Under the pieces are notes generated by a model that saw only the letters and a program-made list of their open reading frames with translations, was not told the DNA's origin and ran no database searches. From assembly GCF_001262505.1 (NCBI RefSeq), contig NZ_KQ410732.1:186001-250000 (forward strand): 64,000 bases of DNA, written 5' to 3'. Of the stretch, positions 45,465 through 53,802 are shown in pieces. Source of the DNA: Shinella sp. SUS2 (GTDB lineage Bacteria; Pseudomonadota; Alphaproteobacteria; Rhizobiales; Rhizobiaceae). A program made the position numbers and the translations under genes. The stretch's first letter is position 1. Every line of letters starts with the position of its first letter.

Positions 45465-45528
45465 TGCAACACCTGTTGCACGCCACCTGTTGCATTGCTT
45501 CAGGCAGGGAAATCTTGCTCATCGCAAC
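45465..45528 (+). promoter_or_regulatory. Upstream activating sites for the sigma-54 activator
   Basis: TGCAAC-ACCT-GTTGCA (45465-45480) is a perfect dyad. A second GTTGCA half-site is at 45489-45494 and a CGCAAC half at 45523-45528. They lie 39-102 bases upstream of the -24 element, the usual distance for enhancer-binding proteins. Confidence 0.65.
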
Positions 45529-45566
45529 AATCTGAAAACAAAGTGAAATCAGGCGTCCTTTCGGTT

Positions 45567-45582
45567 TGGCACGGCGTTTGCT
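45567..45582 (+). promoter_or_regulatory. Sigma-54 (-24/-12) promoter
   Basis: TGGCACGGCGTTTGCT matches the consensus TGGCACG-N4-TTGCW at every defined position, with the GG and GC elements 12 bases apart. It is 35 bases upstream of the dehydrogenase start codon. Confidence 0.9.
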
Positions 45583-45617
45583 GACCTTCCTGTGCAAGAA
45601 CAACAGGAGGAAACACA

Positions 45618-46691
45618 ATGAAGGCTCTGCGCTTTCACGCCGCCAAGGATCTGCGCATCGAGGAGGTCGATGCCCCGCCGTCGCCCGGTCCGGGTGAAGT
45701 TCTGGTCGAGAACCGATTTTGCGGCATTTGCGGCACGGACCTGCATGAATATGCCTACGGGCCGATCTTCGTGCCGAAGGAGCCGCATCCTTTCACCGGC
45801 GCGCACGGACCGCAGATCCTCGGCCACGAATTCGGCGGGGTCGTCAAGGCAGTTGGTGCGGGCGTCACGCATGTGAAGCCCGGTGACCGGGTGTCGATCC
45901 AGCCGCTCATCATGCCTCGTCAGGGCGACTATTACGCCGATCGCGGCCTCTTCCATCTCAGCGGCAACCTCGCGCTTGCCGGTTTGTCCTGGCACTCCGG
46001 CGGTATGGCCGAGGCCGCCCTTCTCAATGACTACAATGTCCAGCCTATTCCCGATGCGCTCAGCGATCAGGAGGCCGCCCTCATCGAGCCGACGGCGGTT
46101 GCCGTCTACGCCTGCGATCGCGGCGGCGTGACGGCCGGAAACAGCGTGCTCGTCACTGGCGCCGGGCCGATCGGTATTCTTGTCGCCATGGCGGCACGCG
46201 CTGCGGGCGCCTCGCAGATTTTCCTCTCCGATCTCAACGACACGCGGCTGGGGCTGGCGCGCGAGGCGCTGGGCGCCGTGCGCACCATCAATCCGAAGAC
46301 GGAAAAGGTCGGTGATGTCATCCGCGCCGAGACGGAGGGCGGCGTCGGCTGCGATGTTGCCATCGAATGCGTCGGCAACGAACATGCGCTGAAGAACTGC
46401 GCCGATGCCGTGCGCAAACAGGGTGTCGTCGTGCAGACCGGGCTTCACCCCGGCGAGAACCCGCTGAACTGGTTCGACGTCACCTTCAAGGACATCGATA
46501 TCCGCGGTTCCTGGGCCTACCCGACCCACTATTGGCCGCGTGTCGCCCGGCTGATCGCCAGCGGCCAGATCCCCGCAAGCCGTATCGTCACGAAATATGT
46601 CTCGCTCGGCGAGGCTGTTGCGGAAGGGTTCGATCAGCTGCTCGACCCGGCCGGAAAACACCTGAAAATCCTGATCGACCTTTCCCGTTAG
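45618..46691 (+). CDS. Zinc-type medium-chain dehydrogenase (2,3-butanediol dehydrogenase-like)
   Basis: The 357-residue MDR enzyme has catalytic-zinc residues in FCGICGTDLHE and GHEFGGVV and a Rossmann motif TGAGPIGIL. The structural-zinc lobe of four cysteines normally found after RVSIQP is missing; the segment reads LIMPRQGDYYADRGLFHLSG without cysteine. The closest style is bacterial 2,3-butanediol/sorbitol-type dehydrogenases, acting on a secondary alcohol or its ketone. RBS caggaggaaacac. Expression should depend on sigma-54. Confidence 0.86.
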   Translation: MKALRFHAAKDLRIEEVDAPPSPGPGEVLVENRFCGICGTDLHEYAYGPIFVPKEPHPFTGAHGPQILGHEFGGVVKAVGAGVTHVKPGDRVSIQPLIMPRQGDYYADRGLFHLSGNLALAGLSWHSGGMAEAALLNDYNVQPIPDALSDQEAALIEPTAVAVYACDRGGVTAGNSVLVTGAGPIGILVAMAARAAGASQIFLSDLNDTRLGLAREALGAVRTINPKTEKVGDVIRAETEGGVGCDVAIECVGNEHALKNCADAVRKQGVVVQTGLHPGENPLNWFDVTFKDIDIRGSWAYPTHYWPRVARLIASGQIPASRIVTKYVSLGEAVAEGFDQLLDPAGKHLKILIDLSR

Positions 46692-46757
46692 GCCGGTCCG
46701 TTTTGCGGGGCGGTTGAGGAGCCGTCCCGTCTTTCACCTGAGCAGGAGGAGAAACAT

Positions 46758-48557
46758 ATGCTCGACAAAACCCCCACCACGCGCGTCCAGACGCTTCTCG
46801 ACACGCTCGGCTCCGCCCTTGAGGCCGGCCGGGTCGACGATGTCGCCAACCTCTTCGCCGAGGAGTGCTACTGGCGCGACCTCGTCGCCTTCACCTGGAA
46901 CCTCAAGACCGTCGAAGGGCGGGACCAGGTGCGCGACATGCTGCAATCGCAGCTGTCCACGGCGAAACCCTCTAACTGGCGCGTTGCCGACGGCGAGGCG
47001 GCGACGGAGGGGGATGGTGTCCTGGAAAGCTGGATCTCGTTCGAGACGGCGACCGGGCGCGGCTACGGCTTGGTGCGCTTCAGGAACGGTCTCATCTGGA
47101 CGCTTCTCACCGTGCTGTCCGAACTGAAAGGCCACGAGGAGAAATCCGGCTTCACCCGCCCGCTCGGCGCAAGGCACGGCCAGAATGTCGGCGCCAAGAC
47201 CTGGAAGGAGGCGCGTGAGGAGGAGGAACGCACGCTCGGCTACGAGAAGCAGCCCTATACCGTCATCATCGGCGGCGGGCAGGGCGGTATTGCGCTCGGT
47301 GCCCGGTTGCGCCAGCTCGGCGTGCCGACCATCATCCTGGAAAAGAACGACCGGCCGGGCGACAGCTGGCGCAAGCGCTACAAGTCGCTCTGCCTGCACG
47401 ATCCCGTCTGGTACGATCACCTGCCATACATCGATTTCCCGAAGAACTGGCCGGTCTTCGCGCCGAAGGACAAGATCGGCGACTGGCTGGAATTCTACAC
47501 CAAGGTCATGGAGCTGAACTACTGGACGCGCTCCGCCGCAAAATCCGCCAGATGGGACGAAGCTGCCAAGGAATGGACCATCGTCGTCGACCGTGACGGC
47601 GAGGAGGTGGTGCTGCGGCCGAAGCAGCTCGTCTTTGCGACCGGCATGTCCGGCAAGGCGAACATCCCGGATTTCAAGGGCCGCGAGCGCTTCCAGGGCG
47701 AGCAGCACCATTCGTCTCAACATCCGGGGCCGGATGGCTACAAGGGCAAGAAGGTGGTGGTCGTCGGCTCGAACAATTCAGCCCATGACATCTGCGCCGC
47801 GCTCTATGAGGCGGGTGTCGACGTCACCATGATCCAGCGCTCGACGACGCATATCGTGCGTTCCGACACGCTGATGGATATCGGCCTCGGCTCGCTCTAT
47901 TCGGAGCAGGCGCTGGCAAACGGCGTGACGACCGCGAAGGCCGACCTCATCTTCGCCTCGCTGCCCTATCGGATCATGCACGAATTCCAGATCCCGCTCT
48001 ACGACAAGATGCGCGAGCGCGACGCCGATTTCTACGCAGCGCTGGAGAAGGCCGGCTTCCAGCTGGACTGGGGTTCGGACGGTTCGGGCCTCTTCATGAA
48101 GTACCTGCGTCGCGGTTCCGGCTACTATATCGACATCGGCGCCTCGCAGCTGATCATCGACGGCAAGGTCAAGCTCGCCGCCGGCCAGGTGGAGGAGATC
48201 ACGGAGAGTTCCATCAAGCTCTCCGAAGGCAAGGAAATCCCGGCTGACGTTATCGTTTATGCGACCGGTTATGGCTCGATGAATGGCTGGGTCGCCGATC
48301 TCATCGACCAGGGGACGGCGGATGCGGTCGGCAAGGTCTGGGGTCTCGGTTCGGATACGCCGAAGGACCCGGGGCCCTGGGAGGGCGAGCAGCGCAACAT
48401 GTGGAAGCCGACGCAGCAGGAGGCGCTGTGGTTCCACGGCGGCAACCTGCACCAGTCGCGCCACTATTCGCAATATCTCGCCCTGCAGCTGAAGGCGCGC
48501 ATGGAAGGCATCCCGACGCCCGTCTACGCCCTCCAACCGGTGCATCACCGGAAGTAG
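46758..48557 (+). CDS. SnoaL-like domain fused to flavin-containing monooxygenase
   Basis: The 599-residue protein combines an N-terminal SnoaL/NTF2-like domain (residues about 1-130, VDDVANLFAEECYWRDLVAFTWNLKTVEG) with a class B flavin monooxygenase. The FAD motif GGGQGG is near residue 171, an FMO-like fingerprint FQGEQHHSSQHP follows, and the NADPH motif VVGSNNSAH is near 333. Such enzymes add oxygen to ketones or to N/S atoms. Following the dehydrogenase by 66 bases, it could oxygenate the ketone that enzyme makes. RBS aggaggagaaac. Confidence 0.87.
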   Translation: MLDKTPTTRVQTLLDTLGSALEAGRVDDVANLFAEECYWRDLVAFTWNLKTVEGRDQVRDMLQSQLSTAKPSNWRVADGEAATEGDGVLESWISFETATGRGYGLVRFRNGLIWTLLTVLSELKGHEEKSGFTRPLGARHGQNVGAKTWKEAREEEERTLGYEKQPYTVIIGGGQGGIALGARLRQLGVPTIILEKNDRPGDSWRKRYKSLCLHDPVWYDHLPYIDFPKNWPVFAPKDKIGDWLEFYTKVMELNYWTRSAAKSARWDEAAKEWTIVVDRDGEEVVLRPKQLVFATGMSGKANIPDFKGRERFQGEQHHSSQHPGPDGYKGKKVVVVGSNNSAHDICAALYEAGVDVTMIQRSTTHIVRSDTLMDIGLGSLYSEQALANGVTTAKADLIFASLPYRIMHEFQIPLYDKMRERDADFYAALEKAGFQLDWGSDGSGLFMKYLRRGSGYYIDIGASQLIIDGKVKLAAGQVEEITESSIKLSEGKEIPADVIVYATGYGSMNGWVADLIDQGTADAVGKVWGLGSDTPKDPGPWEGEQRNMWKPTQQEALWFHGGNLHQSRHYSQYLALQLKARMEGIPTPVYALQPVHHRK

Positions 48558-48567
48558 GCCGGCGCGC

Positions 48568-48599
48568 TGAGGGCGGGCGGCGCTCGCCACCCGCCCTCA
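48568..48599. terminator. Bidirectional hairpin between convergent FMO and aminotransferase genes
   Basis: TGAGGGCGGG (48568-48577) and CCCGCCCTCA (48590-48599) form a perfect 10-bp stem in the 90-base gap between the two convergent stop codons. There is no T-tract. A shared terminator is the likely role. Confidence 0.6.
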
Positions 48600-48647
48600 A
48601 TGGATCTGTGCCGGCATCGGTTTCGCTGCCTGCCCGTTTCGTCAGGC

Positions 48648-50021
48648 TCAGCCGAGAACCGCCTTTACCGCATCGGCGGCCGCCTTCACGACGGTGTCGG
48701 CCTCCTCGCGTGTGAGGCACAGCGGCGGGGCAAAGCCCAGGATATCGCCCTGCGGCATGGCGCGGCCGATGACGCCGCGTTCCAGGAGGGCGGCGGAGAC
48801 CTGCGGGCCGATCTTTCTGCCCGGATCGAAGAAGGCGCGGTCGTCCTTGTCTTCGACGAACTCGACGGCGGCCATCAGGCCATCGCCGCGTACCTCGCCG
48901 ACATGCTTGTGGTCGCCGACGGCCTTGGCGAGTTCGCTGCGGAAATAGGCGCCGGTGGAGCCGGCATTTTCCACGAGGCCGAGTTCGTCGATGAGCTCGA
49001 GGTTGGCGACACCGGCTGCGGCGCAGATCGGATGCGAGGAATAGGTCCAGCCATGGCCGATGGCGCCGAGCTCGTCCGAGCCCTTGACCAGCACCTCCCA
49101 CATCTTGTCGGAGACGATGGTGCCGGAGAGCGGCGCATAGGCAGACGTGAGGCCCTTGGCGATGGTGATGAGGGCGGGCTTCATGCCGTAGTGGTCCGAG
49201 CCGAACATCGTGCCGAGGCGGCCGAAACCGGTGACGACCTCGTCGGCGATCAGAAGGATGTCGTATTTGTCGAGCACGGCCTGGATCTTCTGCCAGTAGC
49301 CTTTCGGCGGCGGCACGATGCCGCCTGTGCCGAGGATCGGCTCGCCGATGAAGGCGGCGATGGTGTCCGGGCCCTCGGCAAGGATCATTTCCTCCAGCTT
49401 GTCGGCGCAATACTGCGCGAACTGCTCCTCGTCCATCGATCGGTCCGGGCGGCGGAAGAAGTAGGGCGCTTCCGTGTGCAGGATCGGGGCGCGCGGCAGG
49501 TCGAAGGCATTGTGGAAGAGGTGAAGGCCGGTCAGCGAGCCGGTCATGACGCCGGAGCCGTGGTAGCCGCGCCAGCGCGAGATGATCTTCTTCTTCTCCG
49601 GCCGGCCGAGGATATTGTTGTAGTACCAGACGAGCTTGATGTTCGTCTCGTTGGCGTCCGAGCCGGAAAGCCCGAAATAGACACGGCTCATGCCCTCGGG
49701 TGCTCGGTCGATGATCATCTTGGAAAGCGTGATCGAAGCTTCCGTGCCGTGCCCGACATAGGCGTGGTAGTAGGCGAGATTCTTTGCCTGCTCGGCAATC
49801 GCGTCGGCAATCTTCGCGCGGCCATAGCCGACATTGACGCAGTAGAGGCCGGCAAAGGCGTCTAGGCTCGTCTTGCCGTTCGTATCGGTGATGTAGACGC
49901 CTTCGCCGCCGCCGATGACGCGGGTCGGCGTTTCGCCGCGCGCATGCATGCCCATATGGGTCGAGGGGTGGAAGAAGTGGTCGCGATCCCAGGCGGTGAG
50001 TTCGTTGCGTCTGTCGAGCAT
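48648..50021 (-). CDS. atf: Class-III aminotransferase of ectoine catabolism (Atf/DoeD-like)
   Basis: The 457-residue PLP enzyme has the cofactor blocks GLSGSDANETNIKL, WRGYHGSG, LIADEVVTGFGRLG and the Schiff-base lysine in ITIAKGLTSAYAPL. In ectoine degradation an aminotransferase at this place removes the 4-amino group of diaminobutyrate to give aspartate semialdehyde. It is last in an asnC-ssd-atf order on the minus strand, as in marine Roseobacter clusters. Start ATG 50021 has GGAAAG upstream. By sequence alone it would be called an omega-amino acid aminotransferase. Confidence 0.85.
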   Translation of the reverse strand: MLDRRNELTAWDRDHFFHPSTHMGMHARGETPTRVIGGGEGVYITDTNGKTSLDAFAGLYCVNVGYGRAKIADAIAEQAKNLAYYHAYVGHGTEASITLSKMIIDRAPEGMSRVYFGLSGSDANETNIKLVWYYNNILGRPEKKKIISRWRGYHGSGVMTGSLTGLHLFHNAFDLPRAPILHTEAPYFFRRPDRSMDEEQFAQYCADKLEEMILAEGPDTIAAFIGEPILGTGGIVPPPKGYWQKIQAVLDKYDILLIADEVVTGFGRLGTMFGSDHYGMKPALITIAKGLTSAYAPLSGTIVSDKMWEVLVKGSDELGAIGHGWTYSSHPICAAAGVANLELIDELGLVENAGSTGAYFRSELAKAVGDHKHVGEVRGDGLMAAVEFVEDKDDRAFFDPGRKIGPQVSAALLERGVIGRAMPQGDILGFAPPLCLTREEADTVVKAAADAVKAVLG

Positions 50022-50080
50022 GGTCTTTCCTTTCGAAGTCAGTCTGTTTGCGTGTTCCGGGCCGTGGCAGGTGCTGAAAA

Positions 50081-51577
50081 TCATGCCGCCGTGTCGATGC
50101 ACAGATATTTCAGTTCCGTGAAGGCCTCCATGCCGTGGCGCGAGCCCTCGCGGCCGAGGCCGGATTGTTTCCAGCCGCCGAAGGGGATCGGCCCGCCGGT
50201 GATCTTCACGCGGTTGACCGCCACCATGCCGTATTCCAGCGCGCGGGCAAGCCGCATCTGCCGCGCGCCGTTCTCGGTGACGACATAGGCGACAAGGCCG
50301 TATTCGGTGTCGTTGGCGCGGGCGATCACCTCCGCCTCGCTGTCGAAGGCCGTGACGGCAGCGACGGGGCCGAAGGTTTCCTCACGCATGATCAGCGCGT
50401 CGTCGGAGACTTCGGCAAGAAGCGTCGGTTCGTAGAACAGCGGGCCGGCCTTGTGGCGCTTGCCTCCCGTGAGAACCTTTGCCCCTTGTTTGACGGCATC
50501 GGCCACCTGTTCTTCCACCTTGGCGATGGCGCGCTCGTGCATCAGCGGGCCGATCTCGACATCCGCGTCCAGCCCGGCGCCGACCTTCAGTGCCTCGATC
50601 CGAGCCTTGAAGGCCTTGGTAAAGGCGGTAAGCACGGGGCGCTCGACATAGATGCGGTTGGCGGCAAGGCAATCCTGCCCGGACGTCGCGAACTTGGCGC
50701 CGACGGCGATATCCGCGGCCTTGTCGATATCGGCGTCGGCGAAGACGATCAGCGGTGCATGGCCGCCGAGCTCCATGACGAGCCGCTTCATGGTCGGCGC
50801 GCACTGGCCGGCGATCAGCTTGCCGATCTCCGTCGAACCGGTGAAGCTCATGGCGCGCACACGGACGTCCGCGTTCATGCAGCCGACAATGGTGGCGGCG
50901 TTGCCCGTCACGACATTGAAGACGCCTGCCGGGAGGCCGGCCCGCTCGCCGAGTTCGGCAAGGGCGAGGGCCGAGAGCGGCGTTTCGCTGGAGGGATGGG
51001 CGACGACCGTGCAGCCGGCGGCAAGCGCTGCGGCGGCCTTGCGGGTGATCATCGCGGAGGGGAAGTTCCACGGCGTCACGATGCCGACGACGCCGAGCGC
51101 CTCGCGCCGCACGATCATCTCGGCGCCGGGCAGGTGGCTCGTCACGCTCTCCGCGTTAAGGCGCTTGCCCTCCTCGGCATACCACTCGATGAAGGAGGCG
51201 GCATAATCGATCTCGCCGCGGGATTCCGCGAGCGGCTTGCCCTGTTCCAGCGTCATCAGCAGCGCGAGGTCCTCGCGCGCTTCAAGGATCAGCCCGTGCC
51301 ATTTGCGCAGGGTTTCGGCGCGCTGCTGCGGCAGCAGATCCCGCCAGGCGGGAAAGGCCTGCGCGGCGGCTGAAACGGCCTCCGTCGTCTGGCCGGCATC
51401 GAGCGCGGCGGCCCAGGCGAGCGTTGCGCCGGAGGCGGGGTCCGTTACGGCAAAACTGTCGCCGTCGCGGCCGGCCACCCAGCGGCCACCGACATAGGAG
51501 AGTTCGCGCAGCAGATGCGGATCGCTCAGGCGGGCGAGCGCATCGTGGAAAACGGTCCGGGCGAATAGGGCGGTCAA
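50081..51577 (-). CDS. ssd: Succinate-semialdehyde-type aldehyde dehydrogenase (Ssd/DoeC-like)
   Basis: The 498-residue GabD-like dehydrogenase has VTPWNFPSAMITRK, the catalytic glutamate in MELGGHAPLIVF and the catalytic cysteine in TSGQDCLAANR. In the ectoine pathway it would oxidise aspartate semialdehyde to aspartate. The best start is a TTG at 51577, with AGGAGG five bases upstream; no ATG is nearby and the frame extends upstream past the normal family start. The asnC gene is 131 bases upstream and atf 59 bases downstream. Confidence 0.87.
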   Translation of the reverse strand: MTALFARTVFHDALARLSDPHLLRELSYVGGRWVAGRDGDSFAVTDPASGATLAWAAALDAGQTTEAVSAAAQAFPAWRDLLPQQRAETLRKWHGLILEAREDLALLMTLEQGKPLAESRGEIDYAASFIEWYAEEGKRLNAESVTSHLPGAEMIVRREALGVVGIVTPWNFPSAMITRKAAAALAAGCTVVAHPSSETPLSALALAELGERAGLPAGVFNVVTGNAATIVGCMNADVRVRAMSFTGSTEIGKLIAGQCAPTMKRLVMELGGHAPLIVFADADIDKAADIAVGAKFATSGQDCLAANRIYVERPVLTAFTKAFKARIEALKVGAGLDADVEIGPLMHERAIAKVEEQVADAVKQGAKVLTGGKRHKAGPLFYEPTLLAEVSDDALIMREETFGPVAAVTAFDSEAEVIARANDTEYGLVAYVVTENGARQMRLARALEYGMVAVNRVKITGGPIPFGGWKQSGLGREGSRHGMEAFTELKYLCIDTAA

Positions 51578-51708
51578 GTCGGCCTCCTCTGGCTGTGTCG
51601 ACCATGAGTCTGCCAGAGGCGGGGCAAAAGATTGTCTATTGCCGGGGCTGGTCGCAGAGACTTTGGCCAAACCCGCGACCAAGCGTAGACAATCTCTCTA
51701 CGTCGCGA

Positions 51709-52191
51709 TCAGTCCGGGGTCGGCAGCAGCGTTGCCAACGGCAGTGCGGTCTCCTCCTTCACCGTCTTGGTGACGATGTAGGTAAAATAACGATCGATGC
51801 CGAGCTCACGGTCAAGCAAATCATCGACCAGCCGCTGGTAGGCGTCGATGTCGGGCGCCATGATCTTCAGGATGTAGTCGACGCCGCCGCCGACGGACCA
51901 GCAGGCGACGATTTCCGGTGTCGCCGCCACCGCACGCTCGAAACGGTCGAAATCCGCCTGGCGGTGGTTGGCGAGCGTCACTTCCATCATGACGCTGGCG
52001 ACGGGCGCCAGGCGCCGCACCGCGACGCGCGCATGATAGCCCGTGACGATGCCCGCTTTCTCCAGCTTGCGCAGCCGTAGCCAGCAGGGCGTCGGGGAAA
52101 GGCCCGCCTTCTCCGCCAGCGCCAGCTTGGTGATGCGGCCGTTCTCCTGGATCGCCTCCAGGATGCGCAGGTCGATGGCGTCGAGTTTCAT
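51709..52191 (-). CDS. asnC: Lrp/AsnC-family regulator of the ectoine region
   Basis: The 160-residue protein has an N-terminal HTH (ILEAIQENGRITKLALAEKAGLSPTPCWLRLRKLEKAGIV) and an RAM ligand domain (CWSVGGGVDYILKI). In ectoine gene clusters an AsnC protein assists EnuR in control of eut genes. Here it is divergent from enuR with 102 bases between start codons, and heads the asnC-ssd-atf transcript. RBS GGAGGG seven bases upstream. Confidence 0.9.
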   Translation of the reverse strand: MKLDAIDLRILEAIQENGRITKLALAEKAGLSPTPCWLRLRKLEKAGIVTGYHARVAVRRLAPVASVMMEVTLANHRQADFDRFERAVAATPEIVACWSVGGGVDYILKIMAPDIDAYQRLVDDLLDRELGIDRYFTYIVTKTVKEETALPLATLLPTPD

Positions 52192-52212
52192 GCGGTCGCC
52201 CTCCGGGCGCGG

Positions 52213-52222
52213 ATCATGTCAA
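52213..52222. promoter_or_regulatory. Candidate EnuR site, copy 1
   Basis: ATCATGTCAA lies 22 bases upstream of the asnC start codon. The same ten bases occur inverted at 53739-53748 before ehuA. Confidence 0.5.
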
Positions 52223-52290
52223 AGCTTGGAAAAAGACAATGGAAAGGCATTTTGGCGTTGTCAATTGGACTGAATTTGAGCACTGTTGAA

Positions 52291-52300
52291 ATCATGACAA
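52291..52300. promoter_or_regulatory. Candidate EnuR site, copy 2, spanning the enuR start codon
   Basis: ATCATGACAA differs by one base from copy 1 and includes the enuR ATG (52294-52296). Binding here would block its own transcription or translation initiation. Confidence 0.45.
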
Positions 52301-53679
52301 ATTGGCGACCCGATATATCCCAATTGCGCCGGCCGGCCTACCTGTCGCTTGCCGAGCAGATCGCCCGCGCCATCCAGGAGGGGTTGCTGCCCAACGGTAC
52401 ACGCCTTCTGCCACACCGCAAGCTCGCCGACGAGCTGAAACTCTCCGTACAGACCGTCAGTCGTGCCTATGACGAACTGATCCGCCGTGGCCTGATTTCC
52501 GGCGAGATCGGCCGCGGCTCCTTCGTGCAGACGCGGCCGAAGGAGCTGGAGCCGCCCTATCTGCCCGAGCGGCTCGGCGAGCTGGTCGACCTGTCGATCC
52601 TGAAGCCCGTCTGCGAGCAGATCCACCTGGAGCGCATGCGCGAGGCCTTCGGCTGGCTTGCGGAAAACCTGCCGTCGAGTTCGGCGCTCTCCTTCCGGCC
52701 CAACATGGTGTTCCCGCGCCACCGCACCGTTGCCTCCGAATGGCTGGCGCGCTGCGGGCTGGACATTTCGCCGCTGAACATCAGCCTTACAAACGGCGCG
52801 ACGTCGGGCATGACGGTGGCGCTGATGAGCGTCGCGCCGCCGGGCGCGACGGTCGCGACGGAGGCGATCAGCCACCACACGCTGGTGCCGCTCTCCACCT
52901 ATCTCGGCCTGCACCTTGAGGGGCTGCCGATCGACCGCGACGGCATGATCCCGGAGGCGCTGGACGAGGCCTGCCGAAAGGGCGTCATCCGCGCCGTCTT
53001 CCTGCAGCCCTCCGTCATCAACCCGACCGCGACGCTGATGAGCGCGGAGCGGCGGCAGGCGCTGGCCGAGGTGGCACGGCGCCATGACATCGCGATCATC
53101 GAGAACGATATTCTGGGGCCGCTCGTCGCGGAAAGGGCGCCGCCACTTGCCGCCTATGCGCCGGAGCGCACGCTCTACGTGACGAGTTTCACCAAGATCA
53201 CGGTGCCGGGCCTGCGCATCGGCTATCTCGCCGCGCCCGACCGCTATGTCGCGGCCGTTGCCAACCGGCATCTCGTCTCGAACTGGATGGCGACGCCCTC
53301 CATTGCCGAGATCGCCACGCGCTGGGTCAGCGACGGCACGGCGATGGAGCTCGTCAGCTGGCAGCGCCGGGCGCTGGCGGTGCGACATGCCATTGCGGAG
53401 GAGGTCTTCGCCGGCCTACCGTACCGCTCGCATCCACAGAGCCTGCATGTCTGGTTGCCGCTGCCGGAAGGACATACGGAGGAAGGTTTCGTCTCGCAGG
53501 CGCGTCTGCGCGGCGTCGCCATCGCGCCCGGCTCTTCCTTCCGCACCGCGGATCAGGGCTGGCAGCCGGCGGTGCGCATTTCCCTCGGCTCGACGACGGA
53601 GCAGGAACTTCGCACGGGCCTTGGCATTCTGGCTTCACTGGCCAGCGGGAACCCGGAGGCGTTGCTGCTCGCGATTTGA
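52294..53679 (+). CDS. enuR: MocR/GntR-family PLP-dependent regulator EnuR
   Basis: The 461-residue regulator joins an N-terminal winged helix (residues 12-78, LADELKLSVQTVSRAYDELIRRGLI) to an aminotransferase-like domain. The PLP-binding lysine is K301 in TSFTKITVPGLRIGYL, close to the position known for EnuR. EnuR proteins repress ectoine uptake and breakdown genes and are released by N-alpha-acetyl-diaminobutyrate. I use the ATG at 52294; earlier in-frame codons lack a ribosome site, and the SD here is also weak. ehuA begins 123 bases after its stop. Confidence 0.92.
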   Translation: MTNWRPDISQLRRPAYLSLAEQIARAIQEGLLPNGTRLLPHRKLADELKLSVQTVSRAYDELIRRGLISGEIGRGSFVQTRPKELEPPYLPERLGELVDLSILKPVCEQIHLERMREAFGWLAENLPSSSALSFRPNMVFPRHRTVASEWLARCGLDISPLNISLTNGATSGMTVALMSVAPPGATVATEAISHHTLVPLSTYLGLHLEGLPIDRDGMIPEALDEACRKGVIRAVFLQPSVINPTATLMSAERRQALAEVARRHDIAIIENDILGPLVAERAPPLAAYAPERTLYVTSFTKITVPGLRIGYLAAPDRYVAAVANRHLVSNWMATPSIAEIATRWVSDGTAMELVSWQRRALAVRHAIAEEVFAGLPYRSHPQSLHVWLPLPEGHTEEGFVSQARLRGVAIAPGSSFRTADQGWQPAVRISLGSTTEQELRTGLGILASLASGNPEALLLAI

Positions 53680-53715
53680 CGATCGGTGCCCGAGAAATGG
53701 GCGATGAAACAATAA

Positions 53716-53748
53716 TTGTCATGAGATTATTATCTACATTGACATGAT
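53716..53748 (+). promoter_or_regulatory. Paired EnuR-type sites in the ehuA promoter region
   Basis: TTGTCATGAG (53716-53725) and TTGACATGAT (53739-53748) are direct repeats, 23 bases start to start, and match the inverted form of the two copies around enuR. TTGTCA and TTGACA within them also resemble -35 elements, so binding would compete with polymerase. Confidence 0.58.
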
Positions 53749-53802
53749 TTCGATCGCCGCGCATCGTTAGGCCATCACTTGTCTCAACAGGGAGAGACAT
53801 GC

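Noticed and set aside
52258-52268. TTGTCAATTGG upstream of enuR as a further EnuR site
   Set aside because: It shares only TTGTCA with the ten-base motif and lacks the ATGAT half, so it was not counted among the four copies.
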